In this document: positions 54,000 through 62,302 of the stretch, one piece after another
How the letters are laid out: every line of letters begins with the position of its first letter
Numbering within the stretch: the first letter of the stretch is position 1
Assembly: GCA_049511715.1 (NCBI GenBank)
Contig: JBEKXU010000007.1
Coordinates: forward strand, 104,655 to 168,654
DNA length: 64,000 nucleotides
Direction: 5' to 3'
Source of the DNA: JBEKHT01 sp049511715
GTDB lineage: Bacteria; Chloroflexota; Anaerolineae; Anaerolineales; RBG-16-64-43
Translations under genes and position numbers: made by a program
The notes under the pieces: model-generated
Seen by the model: only the letters and a program-made list of their open reading frames with translations
Database searches by the model: none
Told to the model about the DNA's origin: nothing

Positions 54000-54611
54000 T
54001 CAGTTGCCGCGAGCCGTTGCCGGCTGGGCCTGGTTCGGCCTCCGCGCCGGTTCTTTGCTCGCTGTGGTGGACCACCAGGGGGTCCCGATGAAGCGGATGA
54101 TGAAGTAGTCCGCCCCAATGTAGCCGGCCACCTTCCAGGCGACGAGCAGGAGCAGCCCCAGGACCAGGAGCAGGCCGTTAGTGCTGGCGGTGCCTGCCAT
54201 GATGTAGTTCAAGTTCATGAAGGCGCCGAAGAAGCCTGCGATCCCTGTGAAGATCCCCAGGATCAGGGCAATGCCGACCACGAGCTCTCCCACCGAGATC
54301 ACCTTCGCAAACCAGACGTACGACTGGGTGTTGATCAGCATCAGAAGGAAGCTCCGATACCATCCGAAAGCAATGACGGGCCGACCACTCGCCGAAACCG
54401 CGACCGCGCCCGTGAAGAACCCCTTGAGGGCTGCCCCCGTCTGCATCCAAGCAGGGCTGCTGATCTTATCAAGGGACGCGCTCACCCACTGGTAGCCCAG
54501 CCAGAGGCGGATTACAAGCCAGATCCAACCCGCCCGCGTGTCGGTGAACAGCCAATGAATGAGCGGTGGGTTCTGAATAAGTGTGCCTTTGCGAGATACT
54601 GCCGTTGCCAT
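54000..54611 (-). CDS. DoxX-family membrane protein
   Basis: 203 residues with four to five membrane helices. It begins near IHWLFTDTRAGWIWLVIRLW and contains GRPVIAFGWYRSFL, VISVGELVVGIALILGIFTG and a C-terminal helix before GADYFIIRFIGTPW. The layout matches DoxX/SURF4-like proteins, some of which are subunits of thiosulfate:quinone oxidoreductase; which role applies here cannot be told. GGGAGGGAAAG precedes the ATG. Confidence 0.8.
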   Translation of the reverse strand: MATAVSRKGTLIQNPPLIHWLFTDTRAGWIWLVIRLWLGYQWVSASLDKISSPAWMQTGAALKGFFTGAVAVSASGRPVIAFGWYRSFLLMLINTQSYVWFAKVISVGELVVGIALILGIFTGIAGFFGAFMNLNYIMAGTASTNGLLLVLGLLLLVAWKVAGYIGADYFIIRFIGTPWWSTTASKEPARRPNQAQPATARGN

Positions 54612-55013
54612 CTTTCCCTCCCAGCGGAAATTATTAGCGGATGTTTTCGATCTAATTTCACGTATAGTGTACTACGGAGCAAGAAAAAGGGCAGGGGCAC
54701 TCCACCCACCCAGGCTAGGTGCAGGTGACCCCTTTCCGGGAAGATATATTTGTCGAAAAGTGCGCAATTCTCCCGTTCAGACCACATGGGTTGCGCATAG
54801 ACACCAAGAGGCATAGCGGTCGAGCACGGACGCCATGAAAAAAGAATAGCCTATGCGAAGTTTAGATGGCGAATATGGCCTTCTGGGGGCCCAGCGAGGA
54901 GATTCTGTGCGCGGAAAAGAAATGAATCTTCAGCCCTTGCGGCGGCAGGACCAGGTGGGCCTGGCTTGCGGAGGCGAGAGGGGAGGACAGGCAACCTGAC
55001 CGGTCTACGGGTT
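54612..55013. other. Intergenic region upstream of the DoxX gene
   Basis: 400 bases, locally AT-richer near 54630-54680, which is probably the DoxX promoter region (a TAATAAT on the minus strand at about 54630). No gene or RNA was recognised in the rest. Confidence 0.4.
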
Positions 55014-55982
55014 TCAGGGCACCGCGAGCTGAGATCCATATGCCCACAGCGCCGGGATTCCGCCCGTATGCCAGAACAGGACCCTTTCGCCTGGCTTCAT
55101 TTCGCCCCCCCTAACCATGTGCAGCAGCCCGGCCGCGGCGCGGCCCGTATAGACTGGGTCAAGCAGGATTCCTTCCGTTCCGGCGAACAGACGGATGGCC
55201 TCCCGCTCAGGTGCACCCAGCACCCCGTAGCCTTCACCGATGAATCGATCATCGGCGATGACCTCGGAGGGTGCCACCGTGATCGCTAGCTCCAAGAACC
55301 GGGCTGTCTCATTGGCCAGATTCGCCACCTGCGCAGCCAGAACCGCCTGGGTTGGATCTACGCTCACGCCGTGGATCAACCCCCGGAATCCGAAGGCGCG
55401 TGCGCCCAGGACGAGGCCAGCCTGGGTACCGCCGGACGAAGAGGCCACCACAATCCGGTCGGTTGGCACCCCTTGTCCAAGGAATTCCCGCATAGCCTCG
55501 ACATAAGCGCTCGCGCCGAGCGGGTTGGATCCTCCGTACGGAATGAGGTAAGGTCTGTGATGAGAGGCCAGCTCTGTCTCGAAGGCCTGTCGCAGGGCTG
55601 ATTCCCGTGATTCCCCGCCGGCCCAGACGACCTCGGCGCCTAGGAGTCCATCTAACAGCAGATTCCCACTGTCCCTCGGACGGGCCTCTCCAGACAAAAC
55701 CAAGACGCACCTCATGCCCGCCCGAGCGGCGGCGGCAGCAGTTTGCCGGCAGTGGTTTGACTGAGGGGCGCCGGTGGTCAGCAGAGTGTCTGAGTTACCC
55801 GACAAGGCGTCCGCCAGAAGGAACTCCAATTTGCGAGTCTTGTTGCCCCCCAGGGCCAGACCGGTTTGATCATCTCGCTTGATCAGAATCGTGACCCCCA
55901 ACTCTTTCGAGAGACGCGGCAATTCCTCGACCGGGGTGGGCAAATGAGCCAAAGGATGGCGCGACAGAGCATCGAGTTTCAT
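55014..55982 (-). CDS. D-cysteine desulfhydrase / ACC deaminase family PLP enzyme
   Basis: PLP-dependent lyase of 322 residues from the ATG at 55982. The catalytic Lys48 lies in GGNKTRKLEFLL, and TTGAPQSNHCRQTAA carries the nucleophilic serine region. The C-terminal HTGGIPALWAYGSQL resembles D-cysteine desulfhydrases; ACC deaminases have a different stretch there. It would release sulfide, ammonia and pyruvate from D-cysteine. The upstream 155-codon extension overlaps the FemAB gene on the same strand and is rejected. Confidence 0.85.
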   Translation of the reverse strand: MKLDALSRHPLAHLPTPVEELPRLSKELGVTILIKRDDQTGLALGGNKTRKLEFLLADALSGNSDTLLTTGAPQSNHCRQTAAAAARAGMRCVLVLSGEARPRDSGNLLLDGLLGAEVVWAGGESRESALRQAFETELASHHRPYLIPYGGSNPLGASAYVEAMREFLGQGVPTDRIVVASSSGGTQAGLVLGARAFGFRGLIHGVSVDPTQAVLAAQVANLANETARFLELAITVAPSEVIADDRFIGEGYGVLGAPEREAIRLFAGTEGILLDPVYTGRAAAGLLHMVRGGEMKPGERVLFWHTGGIPALWAYGSQLAVP

Positions 55983-56049
55983 CGTCAGAACCCCAAGAGG
56001 CAGGAGCCCGGGACTGCAGAAACGCAAGGCAGAGCCCGGAGCGATGAGG

Positions 56050-57165
56050 TCATTCCACCTCGCCGCGGATCCGACGCCGGGCCCCCGCGCGCATGACTTC
56101 GAGGATTCGCGGAAGCAGAAAGTGGTAGCCGCGATAAAGAACAGGCCGGGATGTGCTGTCCCAGGCCCCGATGTGGCGGACGAGCGTTCCGCCGAAGCCC
56201 TGCTTGAAACTATACACTCCCCACAGCTTGTCCCCCGGGTTGAATTCATCGGGAGCCCCCCAGAGATCGTACGTCTGGCAGCCCTGGGATTTTGCCCACC
56301 GTATCGCTTCCCATTGAAGGAGGTGATTGGGCATTCTGTCGCGGTGAAGGGCCTTGGACATCCCGTACATGTACCAAGCCTTGGAGGCGAAGCAAAAAAG
56401 AATGAGCGCGGCGACGGGTTCGCCCTCGACCTCGGCCACCAAAGCATGGCCGAGGCCTGCCTTGAGGAAAAGCCCCCAGGCCATCCGGTAGTACTCGCTT
56501 TCCCGGATCACAAATCTATCTCGAGCCGAGGTCTCCGCATACATCTCGTAGAGCAGGGGATGCTCTTCCGCAGAGGCGCTGCGGACGCGAACGCCCTTTT
56601 TCTCGGCCAGCCTCACGTTGTAGCGAGTTTTCTGCTTCATCCCGGAGAGCAATTCAGGCTCGCCCGGAGTCAGGTCGAGCTCAAAGGTGTTGCGAAATTG
56701 GACTTGCTCCGGCGAGTAGCGCCAGCCCCGTGACCCAAGCTCCCCCTGGAGGACGGGTCCGAAGGGGTCGGTGAGCCCGTCAGCATTCCCGGGAAGGCCC
56801 CGTCCCTCGACCACATCGGGATCGATTTTCAACTGGATGGCATGGTTTTCACGCGCCAGGGTCTCTAGCTCCTCAAGAACAACCGACCGCAGCACCCCAT
56901 CGCGCCAAGCCAGCAGGGGGCCCTTGGGCACGTAGAAGACCTTGGCTCGGACGGGCCCAGCCCGCACCTCCCTTTCCAACACCTGGGCGGCCGCTCGAGG
57001 GGCATGCGGGACCTCAAGCTCCTCCCAAAGGATCCGGCGGGCTTTCCAGCCATAGGCATTTTTCAATTCCCCCCAGCGCCAGGATTGGAGGAAATGGGCC
57101 CCCGGCAGGCTGGCGACAGCCGCATCCCAGACTCCGGGGTCCAGTACCTCCCGCCGGCCAATCAT
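56050..57165 (-). CDS. FemAB-family peptidoglycan bridge aminoacyltransferase, copy 1
   Basis: FemAB enzymes use aminoacyl-tRNA to add residues to the stem peptide of lipid II. From the ATG at 57165 it has 371 residues with two GNAT-like halves. GAHFLQSWRWGELKNAYGW opens the first; MKQKTRYNVRLAEKKGVRV, YMYGMSKALHRDRMPNHLLQ and QTYDLWGAPD lie in the second. It overlaps copy 2 by 4 bases (ATGA). The 45-codon upstream extension is rejected. Confidence 0.88.
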   Translation of the reverse strand: MIGRREVLDPGVWDAAVASLPGAHFLQSWRWGELKNAYGWKARRILWEELEVPHAPRAAAQVLEREVRAGPVRAKVFYVPKGPLLAWRDGVLRSVVLEELETLARENHAIQLKIDPDVVEGRGLPGNADGLTDPFGPVLQGELGSRGWRYSPEQVQFRNTFELDLTPGEPELLSGMKQKTRYNVRLAEKKGVRVRSASAEEHPLLYEMYAETSARDRFVIRESEYYRMAWGLFLKAGLGHALVAEVEGEPVAALILFCFASKAWYMYGMSKALHRDRMPNHLLQWEAIRWAKSQGCQTYDLWGAPDEFNPGDKLWGVYSFKQGFGGTLVRHIGAWDSTSRPVLYRGYHFLLPRILEVMRAGARRRIRGEVE

Positions 57166-58160
57166 GCCAGGCCCTCTTGGCGCCGGGTCATAAGTCCAAG
57201 GTAGAGAACGTATAGCGGCCAGAGGTACACTCGGTCCCAGGCTCCAATCCTTCGACGGAGAGTGCCTCCGAAGCCGCGTTTGAACCGATAGACTCCCCAC
57301 AGCCCTCGTTGTTTCTCAAGGAATCTGCTTTCCAAATCCGCTTCCTTAAAGTCCGGGACTCCCCAGAGGTCATACTGGCGGCATCCTTGCGCCTTGGCCC
57401 ACTGCATGGCCCGCCACTGGAGCAGGTAGGCCGGCATCTTCTCGCGATGTTGATCCGCGGAAGCCCCATAGAGATACCAGGCCCGTTCCCCCTGCCGGAA
57501 GGCCATGACTCCGCCCACCAGTTGCTGCTCGAAATAGGCAAGGAACAGCTTCGCCCGGCCGCTTGGGGCAAAAAGGTCAAGTGCCCGATGGTAGTAAGCC
57601 TGCGCGTGCGAAGCAAACCCGTCCCTTCGGGCAGTGATCCTCATCAAATTGCAAAAAGGCTCGACATCCTCAGAACTCTCGACTCGGACGCCGTGACGCT
57701 GGGCAAGATGGATGTTGTATCGGGTCTTCTGTTTCATTCGGCCCAGGATCTCTTCTTCGGAGGGTTGCAGGTCGACCACAATCGAGCGCGGGGGCTGGAC
57801 GGTGTGGGCGCTGGGCCGGAAGCCCAGCTCCATCAACCCGGCCTGCAGTCTGGAATCTTCGGGCAGGTCAGGCTCGACCTTGAGGGCAAAGGCATGCCGC
57901 TGCCTGCAAAGCGCATCTAGGTCAGGTAGCAGCCGTGTCAAACCGGCCAAGCTGGGTGGAACCGGCCCCATGGGCAGGTAGGCCAGGCTGAGGCCGAAGG
58001 GGAGAGGCCGGAAAAGAACCTGGGCGCCTTCGCCGTCGCGAAGCGCCCAGTCCGTTTTCCAGCCAAAGGAAGATTTCAGTTGGCCCCATTCCGGAGTCTG
58101 GAGGAGGTGAGCCTCCGGATGGTGCGCGATGTGATGTTCCCAGGCGACCGGTCCGAACAC
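57162..58160 (-). CDS. FemAB-family peptidoglycan bridge aminoacyltransferase, copy 2
   Basis: 332 residues from a GTG at 58160. AHLLQTPEWGQLKSSFGW, MKQKTRYNIHLAQRHGVRV, YLYGASADQHREKMPAYLLQ and RQYDLWGVPD mirror copy 1. Two successive FemAB enzymes usually mean a cross-bridge of more than one residue or residues of two kinds. The enzymes need a Lys- or Orn-type stem peptide, which suggests this organism does not use a directly cross-linked diaminopimelate wall. Confidence 0.88.
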   Translation of the reverse strand: MFGPVAWEHHIAHHPEAHLLQTPEWGQLKSSFGWKTDWALRDGEGAQVLFRPLPFGLSLAYLPMGPVPPSLAGLTRLLPDLDALCRQRHAFALKVEPDLPEDSRLQAGLMELGFRPSAHTVQPPRSIVVDLQPSEEEILGRMKQKTRYNIHLAQRHGVRVESSEDVEPFCNLMRITARRDGFASHAQAYYHRALDLFAPSGRAKLFLAYFEQQLVGGVMAFRQGERAWYLYGASADQHREKMPAYLLQWRAMQWAKAQGCRQYDLWGVPDFKEADLESRFLEKQRGLWGVYRFKRGFGGTLRRRIGAWDRVYLWPLYVLYLGLMTRRQEGLA

Positions 58161-58185
58161 GACCGGATTATACAGCCGGTCTCCC

Positions 58186-59100
58186 TCAGTGAACTTGATT
58201 GAAGTTCACCAGCAGCAGGTTCTGGGTGCAGTCGGCATAGGTCGTCAGGCCGACCAGAGCAGAGAGCGGCTGCCCATTGGCATCCCGGACCTGGATCCAA
58301 AGGGTCCCCTGAGAGGCCACGGGCGCCGTACCCAGGACCAGCTCATAGCCGCCGGGTCCAAAGGTGGTGGCGGTTCCCGTTACGGCATCCGGCGGGGCAC
58401 CCGCGGTGCCATTGGCGTTGAAGGTTTTCGAGCCCCATTTTCCCTGGAGGTGAATCAGGAGCCCGATAATGGGAGCCCCATTGTTGGGGCCGAACACCTG
58501 CCCAGCCACCCCGGCATATGAACAGCCGCGGGGGTCTGGAGCCTGCATGGCCACCACCCCGCTGGAAGATAGCGCGACCGGGTAGGGGGTCTCCGTGGGC
58601 GTGTAGGTGGGACTGGGCGTTGCGCTGGGCAACGCGGTGGCTGTGGCCGTTGGAGGAACTGTGGCGGTAGAGGTGAGGCTGGGCGTTACATCAGGCAACG
58701 CGGTGGCTGTGGCCGTTGGAGGAACTGTGGCCGTGTCCGTCGGAAGTATCGTGGCCGTCGAGCTGAGCTCCACTACGGGAGTCTGCGTGGGAGCCAAGGT
58801 ACCCGGCGGGAGCGTTGCGGTGTCGGTACCCGCAGCCTGCGCCGCAAAGGTGGCGGTCGGAGTCCATGTCGGGGGAAGCACCAACATGGAGGTGGCTGTG
58901 AGACTTGGCAAGGCAGCTGTGGCAGGAAGAGTCGCCGGCGGGAAGGGGTTGAAGGGGACATTCGGGTTGATGAAGATGAGACCATACAAGGCGACCATCC
59001 CCGCGGTGAACAGGGAGACCACGCCGCTGAGGATATAGAGCGCTACACCTCCACAACCCGGGCCAGAACCCGTCGGGATGCTTGCATTCTCATCGGTCAT
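58186..59100 (-). CDS. Membrane-anchored protein with Thr/Pro-rich stalk
   Basis: 304 residues, no known family. One N-terminal membrane helix (about residues 18-45), a stalk of about 110 residues rich in Thr, Ala and Pro, and a C-terminal beta-rich domain of about 130 residues beginning GCSYAGVAGQVFGPNNGAPI that resembles carboxypeptidase-regulatory/SdrD-type domains. The stalk contains two copies of a 22-residue unit (TATVPPTATATALP core). Probably displayed outside the membrane. Confidence 0.7.
   Translation of the reverse strand: MTDENASIPTGSGPGCGGVALYILSGVVSLFTAGMVALYGLIFINPNVPFNPFPPATLPATAALPSLTATSMLVLPPTWTPTATFAAQAAGTDTATLPPGTLAPTQTPVVELSSTATILPTDTATVPPTATATALPDVTPSLTSTATVPPTATATALPSATPSPTYTPTETPYPVALSSSGVVAMQAPDPRGCSYAGVAGQVFGPNNGAPIIGLLIHLQGKWGSKTFNANGTAGAPPDAVTGTATTFGPGGYELVLGTAPVASQGTLWIQVRDANGQPLSALVGLTTYADCTQNLLLVNFNQVH
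58631..58731 (-). repeat. 66-bp tandem repeat in the Thr/Pro stalk
   Basis: Two near-identical copies begin at 58631 and 58697, exactly 66 bp apart; about 35 bases of each are identical. Confidence 0.75.
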
Positions 59101-59179
59101 GCTCGTTTCACCTTTCCCCCCTCCATCTCGAGGGTGCCTAGGGGTGACGGCTATTGTCCGTTTGCGCCCGGAGCAGGGC

Positions 59180-60133
59180 TCAGGGTGCGATCAGAATGAC
59201 CACCTTAGCGGCGGAAACCTGCTTGCTCAGCCAAGCTTGCACCGCCGCCGATCTCTTGGCCTGCAGGGCGCCCGGCGAAAGGGGCTGCGAGGAAGAATAT
59301 GCCAAAGTCTGGACGATCGCGTATCCCATCTTCGTCTGGATCACGGAACTGATCTGATTTGCCTTCATCGCGAAGGCGGCTGTTTCCACCTCGGGAAGAG
59401 TCAAGTAGCCGCGCGGAAACCAGCCTAAATCGCCCCCGCTGGCTCTCGTGCTCGCATCAATCGAATACCCATAGGCCAGAGGCCCGAAATCAGCCCCTCC
59501 ACGCAAGAGACTCAGCAACTGCTCGGCCACGGACTGATCCGCAACCAGGATGTAACGGGCATGCACCTGCTCGGCCACTTCCGGCACCTGTTCGGCTATC
59601 TTGTCCGTCATTTCCTGGACCAGCATCTGCCTCTGCAATTCCGTAATGAACTCCTCGCGAGTGTACCCAGCCTGTGCTAGCCAAGCGTCGAACCCTGCCG
59701 ACCCACCCCGCCCCTGAATGACCTGCTGGAGCGACTGACTGAGCTGGTTGGGACTTACGGCCAAGCCCGCCTTTTGCGCCGCCTGGGCCGCAACCCGCTC
59801 ATCGATCATCGACTGGAGCACAGTCTTCTTGTAGTCTCCGAGAGTTGCAAGGTCAGTGCCCGATTGCTTCTGCGCCTGCTCGTAGCGGCTCACCTCACGC
59901 TGGAACTCGGTCAGCGTGATCGGCTCGCCGTTCACCCGAGCCGCCAAAGGTTGCGAAGTGGCAGTTGGGGCAAGAGTAGGCGTCGAAGTGGGGGCTGGCG
60001 GCGGCTGCGCCTTGGCCAAAGTGCACCCCGCCAGCAGACAGGCAAGGGTGATAACGGGGATGGCATGACCCAGCAGGGGGAGAAAGGACCTCCGTGCCGA
60101 ACCGCCAGATGGGCAATTCTGAGTTGAGAACAC
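59180..60133 (-). CDS. Lipoprotein peptidyl-prolyl isomerase, SurA/PrsA type
   Basis: 317 residues. Signal peptide with lipobox LLAGC near residue 37, a Thr/Pro-rich spacer, a SurA-N-like helical domain (VNGEPITLTEFQREVSRYEQ) and a parvulin domain (VHARYILVADQSVAEQLLS; GGDLGWFPRG). It would assist folding of secreted proteins outside the membrane. The start is GTG at 60133; a TATAAT lies 23 bases upstream. Confidence 0.88.
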   Translation of the reverse strand: MFSTQNCPSGGSARRSFLPLLGHAIPVITLACLLAGCTLAKAQPPPAPTSTPTLAPTATSQPLAARVNGEPITLTEFQREVSRYEQAQKQSGTDLATLGDYKKTVLQSMIDERVAAQAAQKAGLAVSPNQLSQSLQQVIQGRGGSAGFDAWLAQAGYTREEFITELQRQMLVQEMTDKIAEQVPEVAEQVHARYILVADQSVAEQLLSLLRGGADFGPLAYGYSIDASTRASGGDLGWFPRGYLTLPEVETAAFAMKANQISSVIQTKMGYAIVQTLAYSSSQPLSPGALQAKRSAAVQAWLSKQVSAAKVVILIAP

Positions 60134-60155
60134 GTCGCAGGTGCCTCGCCCGGCG

Positions 60156-60161
60156 ATTATA
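60156..60161 (-). promoter_or_regulatory. Candidate -10 box of the foldase gene
   Basis: Perfect TATAAT on the minus strand, 23 bases before the GTG. The -35 region (AGAGCT) is poor. Confidence 0.4.
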
Positions 60162-60209
60162 CTTTAGCCCGATTCGCTAGCTCTCGCACCTTCCCGCCGG
60201 GTTTGCGTG

Positions 60210-60218
60210 TGGTAAAAT
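60210..60218 (+). promoter_or_regulatory. Extended -10 promoter of the tRNA cluster
   Basis: TGGTAAAAT has the TGn extended -10 form, 38 bases before the first tRNA. Confidence 0.5.
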
Positions 60219-60255
60219 ATAAAAGCGCTCGGCGAGGGAGAACCACCTGCGCTCG

Positions 60256-60342
60256 GGAGGGATGGCCGAGTGGTCTAAGGCGGCTGTCTTGAAAACAGCT
60301 GTGGGGGCAACCTCACCGGGGGTTCGAATCCCTCTCCCTCCG
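60256..60342 (+). tRNA. tRNA-Ser (UGA)
   Basis: 87 bases. Acceptor GGAGGGA/TCCCTCC, anticodon stem-loop with TGA, long variable arm typical of serine tRNA, T-loop GGTTCGAATCC. CCA is not encoded. Confidence 0.96.
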
Positions 60343-60350
60343 CTCATCTT

Positions 60351-60443
60351 GGGGAGGTGCCGGAGTCGGTCGATCGGGGGCGCCTGCTAAGCGCTTGTAG
60401 GGCCTATAAAGCTCTACCCAGGGTTCGAATCCCTGCCTCCCCG
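60351..60443 (+). tRNA. tRNA-Ser (GCU)
   Basis: 93 bases. Acceptor GGGGAGG/CCTCCCC, anticodon loop CTGCTAA with GCT, long variable arm, T-loop GGTTCGAATCC. It starts 8 bases after the first tRNA; CCA is not encoded. Confidence 0.95.
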
Positions 60444-60517
60444 CTCTCCAGCCGCATTTAGAGCTGGATGCCTGTGGGTCAAGCAAAGGATTCCAGGTCG
60501 GGTCGTGTATTGAAGAT

Positions 60518-60593
60518 GCCCTCGTAGCTCAGTTTGGATTAGAGCACTTGCTTGCGGAGCAAGGGGTCGTGGGTTCGAGTCCCACCGGGGGCG
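60518..60593 (+). tRNA. tRNA-Arg (GCG)
   Basis: 76 bases. Acceptor GCCCTCG/CGGGGGC, anticodon stem CTTGC/GCAAG and loop TTGCGGA, so the anticodon is GCG. Most bacteria read CGN codons with ACG instead. T-loop GGGTTCGAGTCCC. It is followed by the integrase gene. Confidence 0.9.
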
Positions 60594-60697
60594 CCTGAAG
60601 CGGGAAGTCAGTTGCGAAATCGGCCTGATTTCCAGGCGAAAAGCTCTCAAGGAAGAGCCTCGCAGTCGCCGAAGCATGGGCGAAAGGAGGCTCTTTC

Positions 60698-61599
60698 GTG
60701 TTCCAAGAGCACTTGCTTCGGCAGGTTGGAACTGACCTGCAGCTCTCCCCGTTGGACTCCGCGTACCAGGATTTCTGCTCTCTCGAAGGGCCATGCGTTG
60801 CTCGGCAGAGACGCTGGGCTTCTACCGATTCACGGCTGGTCGATTCGTGGATTGGTGCCAAGACCACGGCGTGATCGAGCCGGGCGGGATCACGGCAGGC
60901 CACGTGAGGGAGTGGCTGGGCCAGGACGCGAATCGGCTGAAGGACACGTCGCTACATGCCAGGGCGCGAGGGATGCGAACGTTCCTGCGGTTCCTAGCCA
61001 GCGAATACTCCACCCCGAAAGTGGAGTTTGCCATGCCCCGCCTGGAGCGACGCCGACTTCCATGTATGGAACCCGATGAGGTTCGCAGGCTACTGGCGGT
61101 CTGCGACGTGCGGGAGCGAGTCGTGGTAATGATGCTGGTCGACGCGGGGATTCGTCGGGCCGAGTTGGCTGCGCTCAACTGGGGGGACGTAGATCTGCGG
61201 ACCGGGCAGGTTACTGTGCGTCATGGCAAGGGGGGGAAGGATCGGGTGACCGCCGTGGTCGCACAGACATTGCGTGCCCTGCTCAGGTACCGCCTCGGCC
61301 TCAAGCGGGACCCAGCGGCCGACACACCATTGATCCTGGGCATGGCCGATCGGCGATTGACGCCGCACCACCTCTCGCGTCTGGTCGCCGCCCTGGGACG
61401 CAAGGCCGGGGTCAAGGTCACGCCGCATGCCCTGCGCCGGACCTTTGCCCTCCAGGCCCTGCGAAAGGGAATGGACGTCATGAGCCTGATGCGATTGATG
61501 GGCCACGCCGATATTGCGATGACCAGCCATTACGTGCAGCTGCTGGACTCAGATGTACTCAGCGCCCACCAGAAGGCGGGATTGGACTCCTGGCTGTAG
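60698..61599 (+). pseudogene. Tyrosine recombinase (XerD-like), probable N-terminal frameshift
   Basis: The catalytic frame runs from ATG 60793 (268 residues): SAM-like N-terminal domain, then R121, K146, H212-x-x-R215, H238 and nucleophile Tyr247, all present. A better start is GTG 60698, 7 bases after AAAGGAGG, reading LDSAYQDFCSLEG, which matches the missing first helix of such integrases. That frame is one base off the catalytic frame, and the switch would fall near 60788-60793. Either one base has been lost, or a -1 slip is used, or the short form is made from ATG 60793. Its position right after tRNA-Arg fits an integration module. Confidence 0.75.
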
Positions 61600-61903
61600 A
61601 CGCGCTGCCCCCACCAGGACCACGCACGGCAGGGCGACCCCAAGCCAGGGGTTGTTCTGTTTGTACGCCCATCATGGGCGCTGACTTGGAAGGTGGGAGT
61701 CCTTTCTGGAGGTTGAAATCACCAACCATGGCCAACAATGATCCGCCTTATCAGCACTGGATTCGCAATGGCATGGCGACGCTGGCTGGGAGCACACTGA
61801 GAGGCCAATTCCACGAGTCAATGCGGAATCTTGGCAAAAAGGGACGATGTCAGGCCTCCTCGGCCCTTGTGATGAGGCCCAAGCGATCCGAACGTATGGG
61901 CTA
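61600..61903. other. Region between integrase and toxin operon, no gene recognised
   Basis: About 300 bases. A 77-codon frame (61674-61907) runs into the promoter of the next operon; its product is not recognisable and it has no good ribosome-binding site. Confidence 0.45.
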
Positions 61904-61932
61904 TTGACTTTAATATAACAATAAGGTTATAT
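61904..61932 (+). promoter_or_regulatory. Promoter of the higB-higA-chaperone operon
   Basis: TTGACT (61904-61909), 17-base spacer, TTATAT (61927-61932), in a locally AT-rich stretch. It is overlapped by an inverted repeat. Confidence 0.8.
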
Positions 61933-61933
61933 T
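61912..61933 (+). promoter_or_regulatory. Palindromic operator overlapping the -10 box
   Basis: Perfect 8-bp inverted repeat AATATAAC/GTTATATT (61912-61919 with 61926-61933), 6-base centre. Overlap with the spacer and -10 box is what is expected for autorepression by the HTH antitoxin encoded downstream. Confidence 0.75.
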
Positions 61934-61950
61934 GGGGGCAGCTCAGTGCA

Positions 61951-62277
61951 ATGGGATTGGCAATCAAGTACTACCCTGCTGGAAGCGGTGGTCCAGAGGC
62001 CTACATAAGTGGCCAGGCCCAGGCACAAGCAGCGGGCCTGTACACGTGGATCGAGACGTTTGCTGCGACATACCCTGGCGAGTGGAAAAGCCTAAAGGCA
62101 AAGAAGGTTACCGACCACGTGTGGCAGCACAATAAGGGGCCACACAGAGTTCTCTTTTTCATGCAAGGGGGAAACCTCGTAGTGGTTCATGCGTTCCGAA
62201 AACCGTCACAAAGGGAGGAAAGAAAGGCCTACGAGTTGGCCGAGAAGCGATATGAAGAGTGCGTTGGATCACTCTAG
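61951..62277 (+). CDS. higB: HigB-like toxin (RelE/Gp49 superfamily)
   Basis: 108 residues. Members are ribosome-dependent mRNA interferases. The core fold is recognisable from VWQHNKGPHRVLFFMQGGN through LVVVHAFRKPSQREERKAYELAEKR; the last part (HAFRKxSQ) is the signature of the Gp49-like branch. It is the first gene of the operon, toxin before antitoxin, as usual for higBA. The antitoxin starts 25 bases after its stop. Base composition is visibly less GC-rich than in the core genes. Confidence 0.85.
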   Translation: MGLAIKYYPAGSGGPEAYISGQAQAQAAGLYTWIETFAATYPGEWKSLKAKKVTDHVWQHNKGPHRVLFFMQGGNLVVVHAFRKPSQREERKAYELAEKRYEECVGSL

Positions 62278-62302
62278 GGGACATCAACTAAGAGAGCCGA
62301 AA

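Noticed and set aside
58607..59038. 143-codon Val/Gly-rich plus-strand frame
   Set aside because: It is the antisense reading of the Thr/Pro-rich repeat stalk.
61674..61907. 77-codon frame before the toxin operon
   Set aside because: It ends inside the operon promoter, lacks a ribosome-binding site and has no recognisable similarity.
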